Below, one piece after another: positions 7,872 through 16,179 of a stretch of 64,000 nt of DNA (positions are counted from its first letter, which is position 1; every line of letters begins with the position of its first letter). Location of the stretch: positions 1 through 64,000 of the forward strand of contig NZ_FOKB01000007.1 of the NCBI RefSeq assembly GCF_900111895.1, read 5' to 3'. Source of the DNA: Pseudomonas simiae (GTDB taxonomy: Bacteria; Pseudomonadota; Gammaproteobacteria; Pseudomonadales; Pseudomonadaceae). The notes beneath the pieces were generated by a model. It ran no database searches. It was given only the letters and a program-made list of their open reading frames with translations, and was not told where the DNA came from. The position numbers were made by a program, and so were the translations under genes.

Positions 7872-10196
7872 TTAATTCATCCAGCCCTTGACCCAATCCA
7901 TCACCGATTCCGCGTCAGCGGGGGCACTGCCACCGCATGCGGCGCCGGGTGGCGGTTCGCTGCCGCGAATATACGGCATCTGCACCGCGCCCGGACAGTT
8001 GGCATCGGAGCCCTGGCCCGTGTGCGGATCAATCCAGGCCTGCACGATGTTGTCCGGCTGCGGCATGTTTAACGGCAGCGGGTCGGCTTTGCGCATGAAG
8101 CTGGTCCAGACCTGCAGCGCACCGGTAGCACCGGTGAATGGCGTCTTGCCGTTATCGTCGCGCCCCAGCCACACCACTGCCAGCACATCCTGACCGAAAC
8201 CAGCGAACCAGCTGTCACGCGAATCGTTACTGGTACCGGTCTTGCCTGCCAATGTCAGGTTCGCCGGCAGCACGCTGTAGACCGAGCGCCCGGTACCTTC
8301 ACGCATAACGCGCTGCATGGCGTTCTGGATCAGGTAGATGGAGCCTGCGTCGAAACGCTGCTGAATCTGGAACGGGTAGCGCTTGAGCGGCTCGCCCTCG
8401 GCGGTCAACACGCTGCGAATCCCGCGCATCGGCGTATTGAAGCCACCGTTGGCGAGAGTCTGGTACATGGTCGCGACTTCCATGGGGGTCATCGCGCCAG
8501 CGCCCAGCAGAATCGATGGGAACGCCGGGAACTCACGAGTGACGCCCAGCCGCGCAATGGTCTTGAGGACATTCGGTACACCGACTTCAAGGCCGAGTCG
8601 CGACGTGGAAATGTTGTAGGAGTGGGCAATACCCTGATACAGGAACACTGTGCCGTGAGAACGCCGATCGAAGTTCTGCGGCGTCCACACCTGCCCATCG
8701 CCACCTTTGACCGACAGCGGGTCATCCGACAACCAACTGGTCAGCGTGTACTTGCTCGGTTTTTCCAGGGCGGTCAGGTAAACCGCTGGCTTGACCAGTG
8801 AACCGATCGGCCGCACCGCATCCAGCGCGCGGTTGAAGCCGGCAAAGCTGGCTTGGCGACTGCCGATCATCGCCTGCACTTCACCGGTTTCCGGGTTGGT
8901 CACCACCATGGCCGCTTCGACTTCGTCCGAGCCTTTACGGCCTGTCAGACGTTTAAAGGTGTCGTTGACCGACGCTTCGGCCTTCATCTGCAGGATCGGG
9001 TCAAAACTGGTAAAAATCCGCAGGCCTTCTTCAGTCAAGTCTTCGTCGCGGTAGTCTTCACGCAACTGGCGTTTGACCAGGTCGATAAAGCCCGGGAAGG
9101 AGCTGTCTGCCAGCTTGCCGCGGGTTGTTACACCAAGTGGCATTTTCTTGGCTGCAGCGACTTGTTCAGCCGTGGCGACGCCTTGCTGCTCAAGCACATC
9201 GAGCACCAGGTTACGGCGCTCCAGCGCACGCTCAGGATTGCGGCGCGGATTGTAGTAGGAGGGTCCCTTGACCATGCCCACCAACAGTGCGACCTGGTGC
9301 AGCTTCAGTTCGGACAGCGGCTGACCAAAGAAGAACTGGCTGGCCAAGCCGAAACCATGTACCGCTCGCTGGCCATCCTGACCGACAAATACCTCGTTGA
9401 GGTACGCCTCAAGGATTTCCTGCTTGCTGTAGTGCAGCTCCAGCAGCATCGCCATCATTGCTTCGGTGAGCTTGCGGGTCAGGCTGCGCTCGTTGGTCAG
9501 GTAGAAGTTCTTGACCAATTGTTGCGTCAGCGTACTGCCCCCCTGGGTCATCTTGCCGCCGGAGGTATTCACCCAGACCGCGCGGGCAATCGACTTCGGC
9601 GAAACACCCCAGTGATGGTAGAAATCGCGGTCTTCAACGGCGACCAGCGTTTCCAGCAGATACGGTGGCACCTGATCAAGTTTGATCAGGATGCGATCTT
9701 CCAGGTTTTTTGGGTAAATGCCGCCAATCATCAGCGGTTCCAGGCGAACCACAGGCAACTTGGAGCCGTTGAGCGACGACAGTTCGGCGACGTAATCGCC
9801 GGAGAAACGCACGCGCACAGGCTGTGCTTTTTCCAGGCCTTCGTAGAACTGGAAGCCACGGGTGTTCAGGTCGACGGTATTACCACTGACGGCAGCGCTA
9901 CCGGGACCGTTACTCACGGGTTCGCGGCGGTAGCCCAAGGCGTCGAGTTCAGTGAGAAAATCATCCTTGCTCAGCTTCTGGCCGGTGAACAACTCCAGCG
10001 GGCGAGCGTACACCTTGGCCGGGATGGTCCAGCGCTTGCCGGAGAATTTCTCCTGCACCACAGCGTCGAGGTACACCGCAAAGCCAGCGAGTACCACCAG
10101 GCCTACCAGGCCGAGCTTGAGCGCCCAGCCCAGCCAAGGACGCAGGCCGCGGGAAGGAGGTTTTTTACGGGAACGGGGGGATCGAGTTCGAGTCAT
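7872..10196 (-). CDS. mrcB: Penicillin-binding protein 1B (bifunctional transglycosylase/transpeptidase)
   Basis: A 774-residue class A PBP that polymerises and cross-links peptidoglycan. It has a basic cytoplasmic tail, one membrane helix (about residues 23-45), a UB2H-like region, and a GT51 domain with the catalytic glutamate in VEDRDFYHHWG and the GGSTLTQQLVKN motif. The transpeptidase has SxxK as GSLVKP, SxN as SYNIS, and KTG as GKTGTSND. All active-site motifs are intact. It is divergent from the gene at 10315 and is followed by a lipoprotein gene. Confidence 0.96.
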   Translation of the reverse strand: MTRTRSPRSRKKPPSRGLRPWLGWALKLGLVGLVVLAGFAVYLDAVVQEKFSGKRWTIPAKVYARPLELFTGQKLSKDDFLTELDALGYRREPVSNGPGSAAVSGNTVDLNTRGFQFYEGLEKAQPVRVRFSGDYVAELSSLNGSKLPVVRLEPLMIGGIYPKNLEDRILIKLDQVPPYLLETLVAVEDRDFYHHWGVSPKSIARAVWVNTSGGKMTQGGSTLTQQLVKNFYLTNERSLTRKLTEAMMAMLLELHYSKQEILEAYLNEVFVGQDGQRAVHGFGLASQFFFGQPLSELKLHQVALLVGMVKGPSYYNPRRNPERALERRNLVLDVLEQQGVATAEQVAAAKKMPLGVTTRGKLADSSFPGFIDLVKRQLREDYRDEDLTEEGLRIFTSFDPILQMKAEASVNDTFKRLTGRKGSDEVEAAMVVTNPETGEVQAMIGSRQASFAGFNRALDAVRPIGSLVKPAVYLTALEKPSKYTLTSWLSDDPLSVKGGDGQVWTPQNFDRRSHGTVFLYQGIAHSYNISTSRLGLEVGVPNVLKTIARLGVTREFPAFPSILLGAGAMTPMEVATMYQTLANGGFNTPMRGIRSVLTAEGEPLKRYPFQIQQRFDAGSIYLIQNAMQRVMREGTGRSVYSVLPANLTLAGKTGTSNDSRDSWFAGFGQDVLAVVWLGRDDNGKTPFTGATGALQVWTSFMRKADPLPLNMPQPDNIVQAWIDPHTGQGSDANCPGAVQMPYIRGSEPPPGAACGGSAPADAESVMDWVKGWMN

Positions 10197-10314
10197 GGCG
10201 GCGGATTATACGCACTTTATCGATGATCAACATGAGCCGGACAGCGGTTTGCACGACCGCTCGTAGCGGCCATAATGCCCGCCATGTTTTTCCCCAGACT
10301 CTGAAGGATCGCCC

Positions 10315-11871
10315 GTGAGCCAGTCCCTGATCGCTGCCCTGCAAAACCCGGCTTTATACCCTCACCCGGTTGAAGCGTTTCAAGTCATCGAAACCCATAT
10401 TTCCTGGGTCGTCCTGACCGGCCCGTATGCCTATAAGCTGAAGAAGCCGATGAACTTCGGGTTTCTGGATTTCACCGATCTGGAAAAGCGCGGGCACTTC
10501 TGCAACGAAGAACTGCGCCTCAACCAGCGCCTGACCGAAGATTTGTATCTTGAAGTGTTGCCGATTACCGGCAGTGCCGAAGCCCCGCAATTGGGCGGTG
10601 ACGGCCCGGTCATCGAATACGCGCTGAAAATGCGCCAGTTCCCGCAGAGCCAGTTGCTCAGCACCTTGCAAGCCAACGGCGAACTGACCAGTGCGCACAT
10701 CGATGAGATGGCCAAGCAAATCGCGCACTTCCATCTCACGGCGCCAAAAGTCCCGCAAGAACACCCGGCAGGTACCCCGGATGAAGTGATGGCGCCGGTT
10801 CGCCAGAATTTCGACCAGATCCGTCCGTTCCTGAGCGACAAGTCTGACCTGGCTCAGTTGGACGCTCTACAAGCCTGGGCCGAGAGCAGCTTCGAGCGCC
10901 TCAAGCCGCTGTTCTCCCAGCGCAAAAAGGACGGTTTCACTCGCGAATGCCATGGCGATATTCACTTGGGCAACGCCACGTTGATCAATGGCCATGTGGT
11001 GATCTTCGACTGCATCGAGTTCAACGAGCCATTCCGTTTCACCGACGTGTATGCCGATACCGGCTTCCTGGCCATGGACCTTGAAGACCGGGGCCTCAAG
11101 TCCCTGGCGCGCCGCTTTATCAGCCAGTACCTGGAACTGACTGGCGACTATCAGGGGTTGGAGGTGCTGAACTTCTATAAAGCCTATCGCGCCTTGGTCC
11201 GCGCCAAAATCGCGCTGTTCAGCATGCCAAGCGAAGCCAGCCCGGTGCAACGCGCCACGACCCTGCGTCAATACCGCAACTACGCCAACCTGGCGGAAAG
11301 CTATAGCACCATTCCTTCGCGTTTCCTGGCCATTACCCACGGTGTGTCGGCCGTCGGTAAAAGCCACGTGTCCATGCGTTTGGTTGAAGCCCTTGGCGCT
11401 GTACGCCTGCGCTCGGACGTGGAGCGCAAGCGCCTGTTCGGCGAGCAACACGTGGAGAACACGCCACAAGCCGGCATCTATGCCGCCGACGCCAGCGCAG
11501 CGACCTACGCACGGTTGAATGAAATTGCCGACACCGTGCTGCGCGCCGGTTACCCAGTGGTGCTGGACGCTACTTTCCTGAAACGCGAGCAACGCGATGC
11601 TGCTGCTAAAGTAGCTGAGGCCACAGGCGCGCCCTTCCTGATCCTGGATTGCAATGCGCCGCAAGCCGTTATCGCCAGCTGGTTGGCGCAACGTCAGGCG
11701 GACAAAAACGATCCTTCCGACGCGACACTGACGATTATCGAAGAACAGCAAGCCAATCGCGACCCGCTGACTGCCGAGGAATTGCGCCTCAGCAAACGCG
11801 TCGAAACGAACGAAAGTGGCACCCTCGACGCGTTGGTGGCGCATATTCGTCAGCGCCTGCCCGGCCTGTAA
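10315..11871 (+). CDS. Fused aminoglycoside-phosphotransferase-like and P-loop kinase protein
   Basis: A 518-residue two-domain protein. The N-terminal half looks like an APH/choline-kinase fold, with the catalytic loop HGDIHLGN (around residues 217-224) and a metal aspartate in VIFDCIEFNE. The C-terminal half has a Walker A motif GVSAVGKSH (about residues 343-351), then RLRSDVERKR, as in zeta-toxin-like or gluconate-kinase-like small-molecule kinases. The family is widespread in proteobacteria but its substrate is unknown. Resistance to aminoglycosides should not be assumed. The start is GTG, preceded by an AAGGA site. Divergent from mrcB. Confidence 0.8.
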   Translation: MSQSLIAALQNPALYPHPVEAFQVIETHISWVVLTGPYAYKLKKPMNFGFLDFTDLEKRGHFCNEELRLNQRLTEDLYLEVLPITGSAEAPQLGGDGPVIEYALKMRQFPQSQLLSTLQANGELTSAHIDEMAKQIAHFHLTAPKVPQEHPAGTPDEVMAPVRQNFDQIRPFLSDKSDLAQLDALQAWAESSFERLKPLFSQRKKDGFTRECHGDIHLGNATLINGHVVIFDCIEFNEPFRFTDVYADTGFLAMDLEDRGLKSLARRFISQYLELTGDYQGLEVLNFYKAYRALVRAKIALFSMPSEASPVQRATTLRQYRNYANLAESYSTIPSRFLAITHGVSAVGKSHVSMRLVEALGAVRLRSDVERKRLFGEQHVENTPQAGIYAADASAATYARLNEIADTVLRAGYPVVLDATFLKREQRDAAAKVAEATGAPFLILDCNAPQAVIASWLAQRQADKNDPSDATLTIIEEQQANRDPLTAEELRLSKRVETNESGTLDALVAHIRQRLPGL

Positions 11872-11928
11872 GAAAAATTTCTTGGTCGTGTCGCCTGCTT
11901 AGGGGGCACGGTCAAGCAATAGTGGCAC

Positions 11929-11934
11929 TATAAT
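11929..11934 (+). promoter_or_regulatory. Candidate -10 element before the pentapeptide-repeat gene
   Basis: A perfect TATAAT lies 31 bases upstream of the ATG at 11965, with no convincing -35 hexamer at the right distance. A GGAG site (11952-11955) precedes the start codon. Confidence 0.4.
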
Positions 11935-11964
11935 GGCGTCATAAATCCAACAGGAGTCGCCTTC

Positions 11965-12309
11965 ATGAGTCAGCCCAAGCTTCTTGATACTCCGCTTTAC
12001 TCGCTCCTGCACAAAGACGATATCCGAGGCTTCAACCAGGAGCGCCCAAAAGACGGCGTCATCGACATGCGCGGTGGCGACTTCCGTGGATTGGACTTGC
12101 GTGAGCTGAATACCACCGGCGTGGATTTTACCGACGCCTATTTCCGCTCCGCCGACCTGCGCGGCCTGGACCTGCGCGACTGCCCAATGGAAGGCGCCAG
12201 CCTGGCCCACGCACAAATTTCCGGTACCTACTTCCCACCCGAACTGACCGCCGATGAGATCCTCATGTCGGTTAATTTCGGTACTCGCCTGCGCTACCGC
12301 ACCCGCTGA
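11965..12309 (+). CDS. Pentapeptide-repeat protein
   Basis: A 114-residue protein. Its central part is made of A(D/N)Lxx-like pentapeptides (GGDFRGLDLRELNTTGVDF, then SADLRGLDLRD and GASLAHAQ), which predicts a short right-handed quadrilateral beta-helix. Unlike Qnr or MfpA, which are about 200 residues and all repeat, it has only about ten repeats flanked by non-repeat ends, so a DNA-gyrase role is not implied. Function unknown. No signal peptide. Confidence 0.85.
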   Translation: MSQPKLLDTPLYSLLHKDDIRGFNQERPKDGVIDMRGGDFRGLDLRELNTTGVDFTDAYFRSADLRGLDLRDCPMEGASLAHAQISGTYFPPELTADEILMSVNFGTRLRYRTR

Positions 12310-12501
12310 AACCCTCTGCTCCACCCCCGGTTTCGCGCAGGCGTACCGGGGACTTCCCACCTGACTGGTCTCGCCACGCCAATAAGCTTTAGGCCGTTTC
12401 CGACTAAAGAACTACGCTTTTCCTACTGAGCGCTACACTCCTGTTCAGGCTTGCCTGGTTTCGATACCCACCGCACCATTCGGCCGTCGCAAGGAGGCTT
12501 G

Positions 12502-12774
12502 ATGAACGATGAGCTGCAACACCTGAAAAACCTCGGCAAGACGTCAGCGCAGTGGCTGCATGCGGTGGGCATCCACAGTGCGTCGGACTTGCGCCGCCTG
12601 GGTGCGGTCGATGCGTACCGGGCCGTCCGGACGCGGGGGTTTCGCGCCTCGAAAGTCCTGTTGTATGCCATCGAAGGGGCATTGATGGATGTGCACTGGA
12701 ATGACATTCCTGCCGAGCGCAAGGAAGCCTTGAACCGTCAATTGGACGCGCTATCGGCACGCCAGAAGAATTAG
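12502..12774 (+). CDS. TfoX/Sxy C-terminal-domain protein
   Basis: A 90-residue protein made only of the helical TfoX C-terminal domain (LKNLGKTSAQWLHAVGIHSA, then DLRRLGAVDAY), which is built like a helix-hairpin-helix module. The N-terminal TfoX domain of the competence regulator Sxy is absent. Stand-alone versions are common in pseudomonads and have no proven function. The ATG at 12502 follows a strong AAGGAGG site (12491-12497), so an in-frame start 17 codons upstream is rejected. Confidence 0.82.
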   Translation: MNDELQHLKNLGKTSAQWLHAVGIHSASDLRRLGAVDAYRAVRTRGFRASKVLLYAIEGALMDVHWNDIPAERKEALNRQLDALSARQKN

Positions 12775-12852
12775 CGCGCCGACAATCCCCAACATTTACA
12801 GGCATTGCAAACAGGCGTTTGAGAAAACGCAGCGCACATGCAAAAACAAATG

Positions 12853-12880
12853 TTGACTCTCAAATGAGAATCGTTATGAT
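12853..12880 (+). promoter_or_regulatory. Sigma-70 promoter of the PrrF sRNA
   Basis: TTGACT (12853-12858), a 16-base spacer and TATGAT (12875-12880). The Fur box at 12866-12884 covers the spacer and the -10 element, so Fur-Fe(II) binding would block RNA polymerase. Confidence 0.8.
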
Positions 12881-12884
12881 TATC
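12866..12884 (+). promoter_or_regulatory. Fur box over the prrF promoter
   Basis: GAGAATCGTTATGATTATC matches the 19-base Fur consensus at about 14 of 19 positions by hand count. It overlaps the -10 hexamer, as expected for iron repression of PrrF. Confidence 0.85.
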
Positions 12885-12886
12885 AC

Positions 12887-12999
12887 AACTGGTCGCGAGA
12901 TCAGCCGATAACTGAAAGGCCCTTGGTTCGGACTCTCAGATTATCTCCTCATCAGGCTAATCACGGTTATTTGACCCGGCTCTTGCCGGGTCTTTTTTT
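12887..12999 (+). ncRNA. prrF: PrrF iron-responsive small RNA
   Basis: About 113 bases from a Fur-controlled promoter to an intrinsic terminator (GACCCGGC / GCCGGGTC, 12973-12992, followed by seven T). The internal segment TTATCTCCTCATCAGGCTAA is the conserved antisense core of Pseudomonas PrrF RNAs. Under iron starvation these pair with mRNAs of iron-rich proteins such as SodB and TCA-cycle enzymes and so spare iron. The neighbouring heme-uptake genes match the PAO1 prrF locus next to phu. Only one copy is present here, not the tandem pair of P. aeruginosa. Confidence 0.92.
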
Positions 13000-13025
13000 A
13001 TCTATAAAAAGCGGCCTACGGACAA

Positions 13026-13793
13026 TCAACGCGCAATGATCAGTGGATGCCCACGCTCCGGATGGGGCTGCACGAGCACATCCAGACCAAATACAGCCTT
13101 TAACGGTTCAGGTTGCATCACTTGCGCCGGCGTATCCAACGCGTGTGGCCGCCCCGCCTCCAGCAGCAGAATCCGATCGCAGTAACGCGCCGCCAGGTTC
13201 AGGTCATGAAGGATCACCAGCACCGCCGCCCCACGGTCGGCAAAGGTGCGAATGGCCTGCAAGGTGGTGTGTTGATGCAAAGGGTCCAGCATCGACGTCG
13301 GCTCATCCAACAGCAACGTCTGCCCTGCCTCGCCCGGCCATAACTGCGCCAGCACCCGCGCCAGATGCACCCGCTGACGCTCGCCACCGGACAGTGCCAG
13401 GTAGCTGCGGCCGCTCAAGTGGCCGACATCTGCCGCCTGCAAGGCGGCCTCGATGATCTCGTCATCGCGCACTCGCCCTGTCTGGTGCGGCAAGCGGCCC
13501 ATGCCGACAACCTCTTCGACACGGAAAGCAAAGTCCAGCGTCGAGCTTTGCGGCAATACCGCCAGGCGTTGTGCCCGCTGCGCACCACTCCACTCGTTCA
13601 ACGGGCGTTGATCCAACCACACCTTGCCTTGGTCGGGGTGCAGCTCACCGCACAATCCACCGAGCAACGTACTCTTGCCCGCACCGTTGGGGCCCAGCAC
13701 CCCGAGCACTTCACCCGGCAACAGGTCGAGGGTGACATCTGCCAATACAGTTTTGTGACCGCGACGGATCTGCAGGTCTTCAACACGCAGCAT
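13026..13793 (-). CDS. hmuV: Heme ABC transporter ATP-binding protein
   Basis: A 255-residue ATPase with Walker A GPNGAGKST (near residue 35), signature LSGGERQRVHLARVLAQ, Walker B LLLDEPTSMLDP and an H-loop (VILHDLNLA). It powers heme import into the cytoplasm with HmuU and HmuT. It is last in hmuT-hmuU-hmuV, and its ATG shares one base with the hmuU stop. It is the counterpart of phuV in P. aeruginosa. It ends 26 bases from the PrrF terminator, which faces it and may stop transcripts from both sides. Confidence 0.92.
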   Translation of the reverse strand: MLRVEDLQIRRGHKTVLADVTLDLLPGEVLGVLGPNGAGKSTLLGGLCGELHPDQGKVWLDQRPLNEWSGAQRAQRLAVLPQSSTLDFAFRVEEVVGMGRLPHQTGRVRDDEIIEAALQAADVGHLSGRSYLALSGGERQRVHLARVLAQLWPGEAGQTLLLDEPTSMLDPLHQHTTLQAIRTFADRGAAVLVILHDLNLAARYCDRILLLEAGRPHALDTPAQVMQPEPLKAVFGLDVLVQPHPERGHPLIIAR

Positions 13794-14830
13794 CAGGCAC
13801 GCCCCCGCAATAACAGGTAAAGAAAAAACGGCGCACCGATGAACGCAGTGACGATTCCGATCGGCAGCTCAGCCGGCGCCAAGGCAAGCCGCGCGACCAG
13901 ATCGGCAAACAACAACAGGCTCGCACCCGCGAGGACCGACGCTGGTAACAGCACACGATGGTCCGGCCCCGCCAGCAAACGCACCAGATGCGGCACCACC
14001 AGCCCCACAAAACCGATCATGCCCGCGGCAGCCACCGCAGCCCCTACACCCAGCGCCGTGCAGAAAACCAACTCGCGCTTAAGCCCTTCCACATCGATGC
14101 CGAGATGATTGGCCTCCGACTCACCCAGCAGCAAGGCATTCAACGCCTTGGCTCGGCGCGGCAACCACATTGCCACCCCCGCGCTCACCAGTAACAACGG
14201 CCATAACCGCGAATAGCTGGCGCCATTGAGGCTGCCCAGGTTCCAAAATGTCAGGGTGCGTAGGGTGGCGTCGTCGGCCAGGTAGGTAAACAGACCCACC
14301 GCCGAACTGGCGAGGGCTGTGAGGGCAATGCCGGCGAGCAGCATGGTCGCGACGTTGGTCTGGCCGTTACGCCGCCCCAGTCGATAGACCAGTGCAGTTA
14401 CACCCAGCCCACCCAGGAATGCACAGAACGACAGCAGATAGGGCCCGAACGCATCCGGCAAACCGCCGAAAAACGAACCACCGACAATCGCCACCGCCGC
14501 CCCCAGCGCAGCGCCGCTGGAGACCCCGACCAAACCTGGATCAGCCAGCGGATTGCGGAACAACCCCTGCATTGCCACACCCGACAAGGCGAGTACACCG
14601 CCGACGGCTAAGCCCAGCAACGTGCGCGGCAAACGGATCTGCCCCAGGATCAGCTCAGCCTGCTCCAACCCCTGGGCCTCGATCGGCAGCCCCATCAAAC
14701 GCAACGCGGCCTTAAGTGTGTCCAGCAGTGGCAAGCTGACGGGGCCCAGCGCCAGCGACAGCCAGATCGCCAAGACACACAACAGCGCCAGCCCAACAAA
14801 CAGCGTCTTCGGCTTGACCAGCGTGGTCAT
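13793..14830 (-). CDS. hmuU: Heme ABC transporter permease (FecCD family)
   Basis: A 345-residue polytopic permease with about ten membrane helices. It has the FecCD/BtuC hallmarks RLPRTLLGLAVGGVLALSG and NPLADPGLVGVSSGA, and the coupling-helix region GFVGLVVPHLVRLL. It forms the inner-membrane channel for heme. The ATG overlaps the hmuT stop codon by four bases (ATGA). It matches phuU in gene order. Neighbouring genes and motifs favour heme over siderophores or cobalamin. Confidence 0.92.
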   Translation of the reverse strand: MTTLVKPKTLFVGLALLCVLAIWLSLALGPVSLPLLDTLKAALRLMGLPIEAQGLEQAELILGQIRLPRTLLGLAVGGVLALSGVAMQGLFRNPLADPGLVGVSSGAALGAAVAIVGGSFFGGLPDAFGPYLLSFCAFLGGLGVTALVYRLGRRNGQTNVATMLLAGIALTALASSAVGLFTYLADDATLRTLTFWNLGSLNGASYSRLWPLLLVSAGVAMWLPRRAKALNALLLGESEANHLGIDVEGLKRELVFCTALGVGAAVAAAGMIGFVGLVVPHLVRLLAGPDHRVLLPASVLAGASLLLFADLVARLALAPAELPIGIVTAFIGAPFFLYLLLRGRA

Positions 14831-15705
14831 GGGGCAGGCTTAGTCTGGGACGGATAGAACCCGGCAGACAGATCCGCCAGGCTTTGTGGCATACGCGGCC
14901 CAAGCCCGCCAACCAGCAGCGTGGGATCGACCTCAAACACTCGCCCGTTCTTGGCCGCCGGCGTGGAAGCCAGGATCGGATTCTCTTTGAACAGCGCAGC
15001 ACGCGCCGCATCCCCGTTCAAAGCACGATCAGCAAACACCAACACATCCGGGCTCAACCCCGCCAACGACTCCACCGAAAACGGCTTGTAGCCAGTATGC
15101 GTCGCCAAATTGCGCCCGCCCGCCTGCTGCAACATCCAGTCAGCCGCCGTGTCTTTGCCCGCAATCAGTGGTTTACCGCCCGCATGCCCCAGCAACAGCA
15201 ATACGCCGGGGGCCTTTTGGGTGGACTGAGCGTTGGCAACCCAGCGTTTCTGCTGATCCAGTGCCTGCTCATATCCGGTAAACAATTCGTTGGCCTTGGC
15301 ATCAGTGCCCAGCAACTTGCCCAAGTGCTGAAGGTTGCCCTTCAACGTCGGCAAGTCAGGCTGCGCCGAGAACATCTCCACCTGCACACCCGCACTGCGA
15401 ATCTGCGCCAGCACCGGCGGCGGGCCCATTTCTTCGGTGCCTACCAGCACTTGTGGGCGCAAGCTCAAGATGCCTTCAGCCGACAGCTGCCGCTGGTAGC
15501 CAATACTCGGTAACGCCTTGAGGGCGTCTGGATGCTGGCTGGTGGTATCCACCCCCACCAACTTCGACTCGCCGCCCAAGGCCATCACCCACTCCGACAG
15601 CGCGCCGCCGGCACTTACCCAGCGTTGTGGCAGTTCAGAGGCTTGAGCCCCAGGGTTGACCAGCAGTCCGACAACAAGCGCAATAGCGCTGGCACTCAGG
15701 CGCAT
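14827..15705 (-). CDS. hmuT: Periplasmic heme-binding protein of the heme ABC transporter
   Basis: A 292-residue protein with a Sec signal peptide (residues 1 to about 22, ending GAQAS) and a class III solute-binding fold linked by a long helix. In the PhuT/ShuT family a tyrosine binds the heme iron. It hands heme to HmuU/HmuV. No outer-membrane receptor, cytoplasmic PhuS or TonB gene accompanies it here. A Fur-like box lies upstream at 15819-15837. Confidence 0.9.
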   Translation of the reverse strand: MRLSASAIALVVGLLVNPGAQASELPQRWVSAGGALSEWVMALGGESKLVGVDTTSQHPDALKALPSIGYQRQLSAEGILSLRPQVLVGTEEMGPPPVLAQIRSAGVQVEMFSAQPDLPTLKGNLQHLGKLLGTDAKANELFTGYEQALDQQKRWVANAQSTQKAPGVLLLLGHAGGKPLIAGKDTAADWMLQQAGGRNLATHTGYKPFSVESLAGLSPDVLVFADRALNGDAARAALFKENPILASTPAAKNGRVFEVDPTLLVGGLGPRMPQSLADLSAGFYPSQTKPAP

Positions 15706-15818
15706 AACAGGGTTTCCTTCCTAGGGCGGGGCCGCTCAAACGCTCATCAATGTGACAGATATGCCCTGCCCCGCATCGTATTGAGCGCCCGGTCAGCTAA
15801 CGGGCGAAGCCGGCATTT

Positions 15819-15837
15819 GATAATTGTTTGCATTTGA
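15819..15837 (-). promoter_or_regulatory. Candidate Fur box before hmuTUV
   Basis: Read on the plus strand, GATAATTGTTTGCATTTGA agrees with the Fur consensus at about 11 of 19 positions, with a perfect first half-site. It lies 114 bases upstream of the hmuT start and 25 bases before the divergent Rieske gene, so it could control either or both. Confidence 0.6.
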
Positions 15838-15861
15838 ACGTCAAGGCACTTAAGGATTGAA

Positions 15862-16179
15862 ATGAAGTTTCTCTGCTCCTCCGATACCCTCGCGCCAGAC
15901 AGCAGCCTGGGCTTTGAAATCGATGGTTGCAAATTGTTGGCCGTGCGCCGGGACGGTGTTGCCTACTTCTATATCAACCGTTGCCCCCATCGCGGCGTCC
16001 CACTGGAATGGCAGCCCAACCGGTTTCTCGACGACAGCGCCAGCCTGATCCAGTGTGCCACCCACGGCGCACTGTTCCTGATCGAGAGCGGCGAGTGCAT
16101 CGCCGGCCCGTGTGCCGGGCAAAGCCTTACTGCCCTGCCCGGCCGCGAAGACGCCCAGGGGTTGTGGGTGGAACTCTAG
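15862..16179 (+). CDS. Small Rieske [2Fe-2S] domain protein
   Basis: A 105-residue single-domain protein with both Rieske ligand pairs, CPHRG (C and H, around residues 41-43) and CATHG (around 66-69). These fix a [2Fe-2S] cluster through two cysteines and two histidines. The size and lack of a catalytic domain fit a ferredoxin-type electron carrier of the NirD/BphF kind. Its partner oxygenase or reductase is not nearby, so its role is unknown. It is divergent from hmuT across a Fur-like box. Its last four bases overlap the convergent sfsA gene. Confidence 0.87.
   Translation: MKFLCSSDTLAPDSSLGFEIDGCKLLAVRRDGVAYFYINRCPHRGVPLEWQPNRFLDDSASLIQCATHGALFLIESGECIAGPCAGQSLTALPGREDAQGLWVEL

Noticed and set aside
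8853..10226. A 457-codon open frame opposite mrcB
   Set aside because: mrcB has all PBP1b motifs over this stretch. The opposite frame shows none and extends across the mrcB start.
10315..11871. Reading the APH-like gene as an aminoglycoside resistance gene
   Set aside because: It has an extra P-loop domain, is in core-genome context and lacks mobile-element signs. The fold is shared by many small-molecule kinases.
11965..12309. Qnr-like quinolone-resistance protein
   Set aside because: Only about ten pentapeptides are present and the protein is half the length of Qnr/MfpA.
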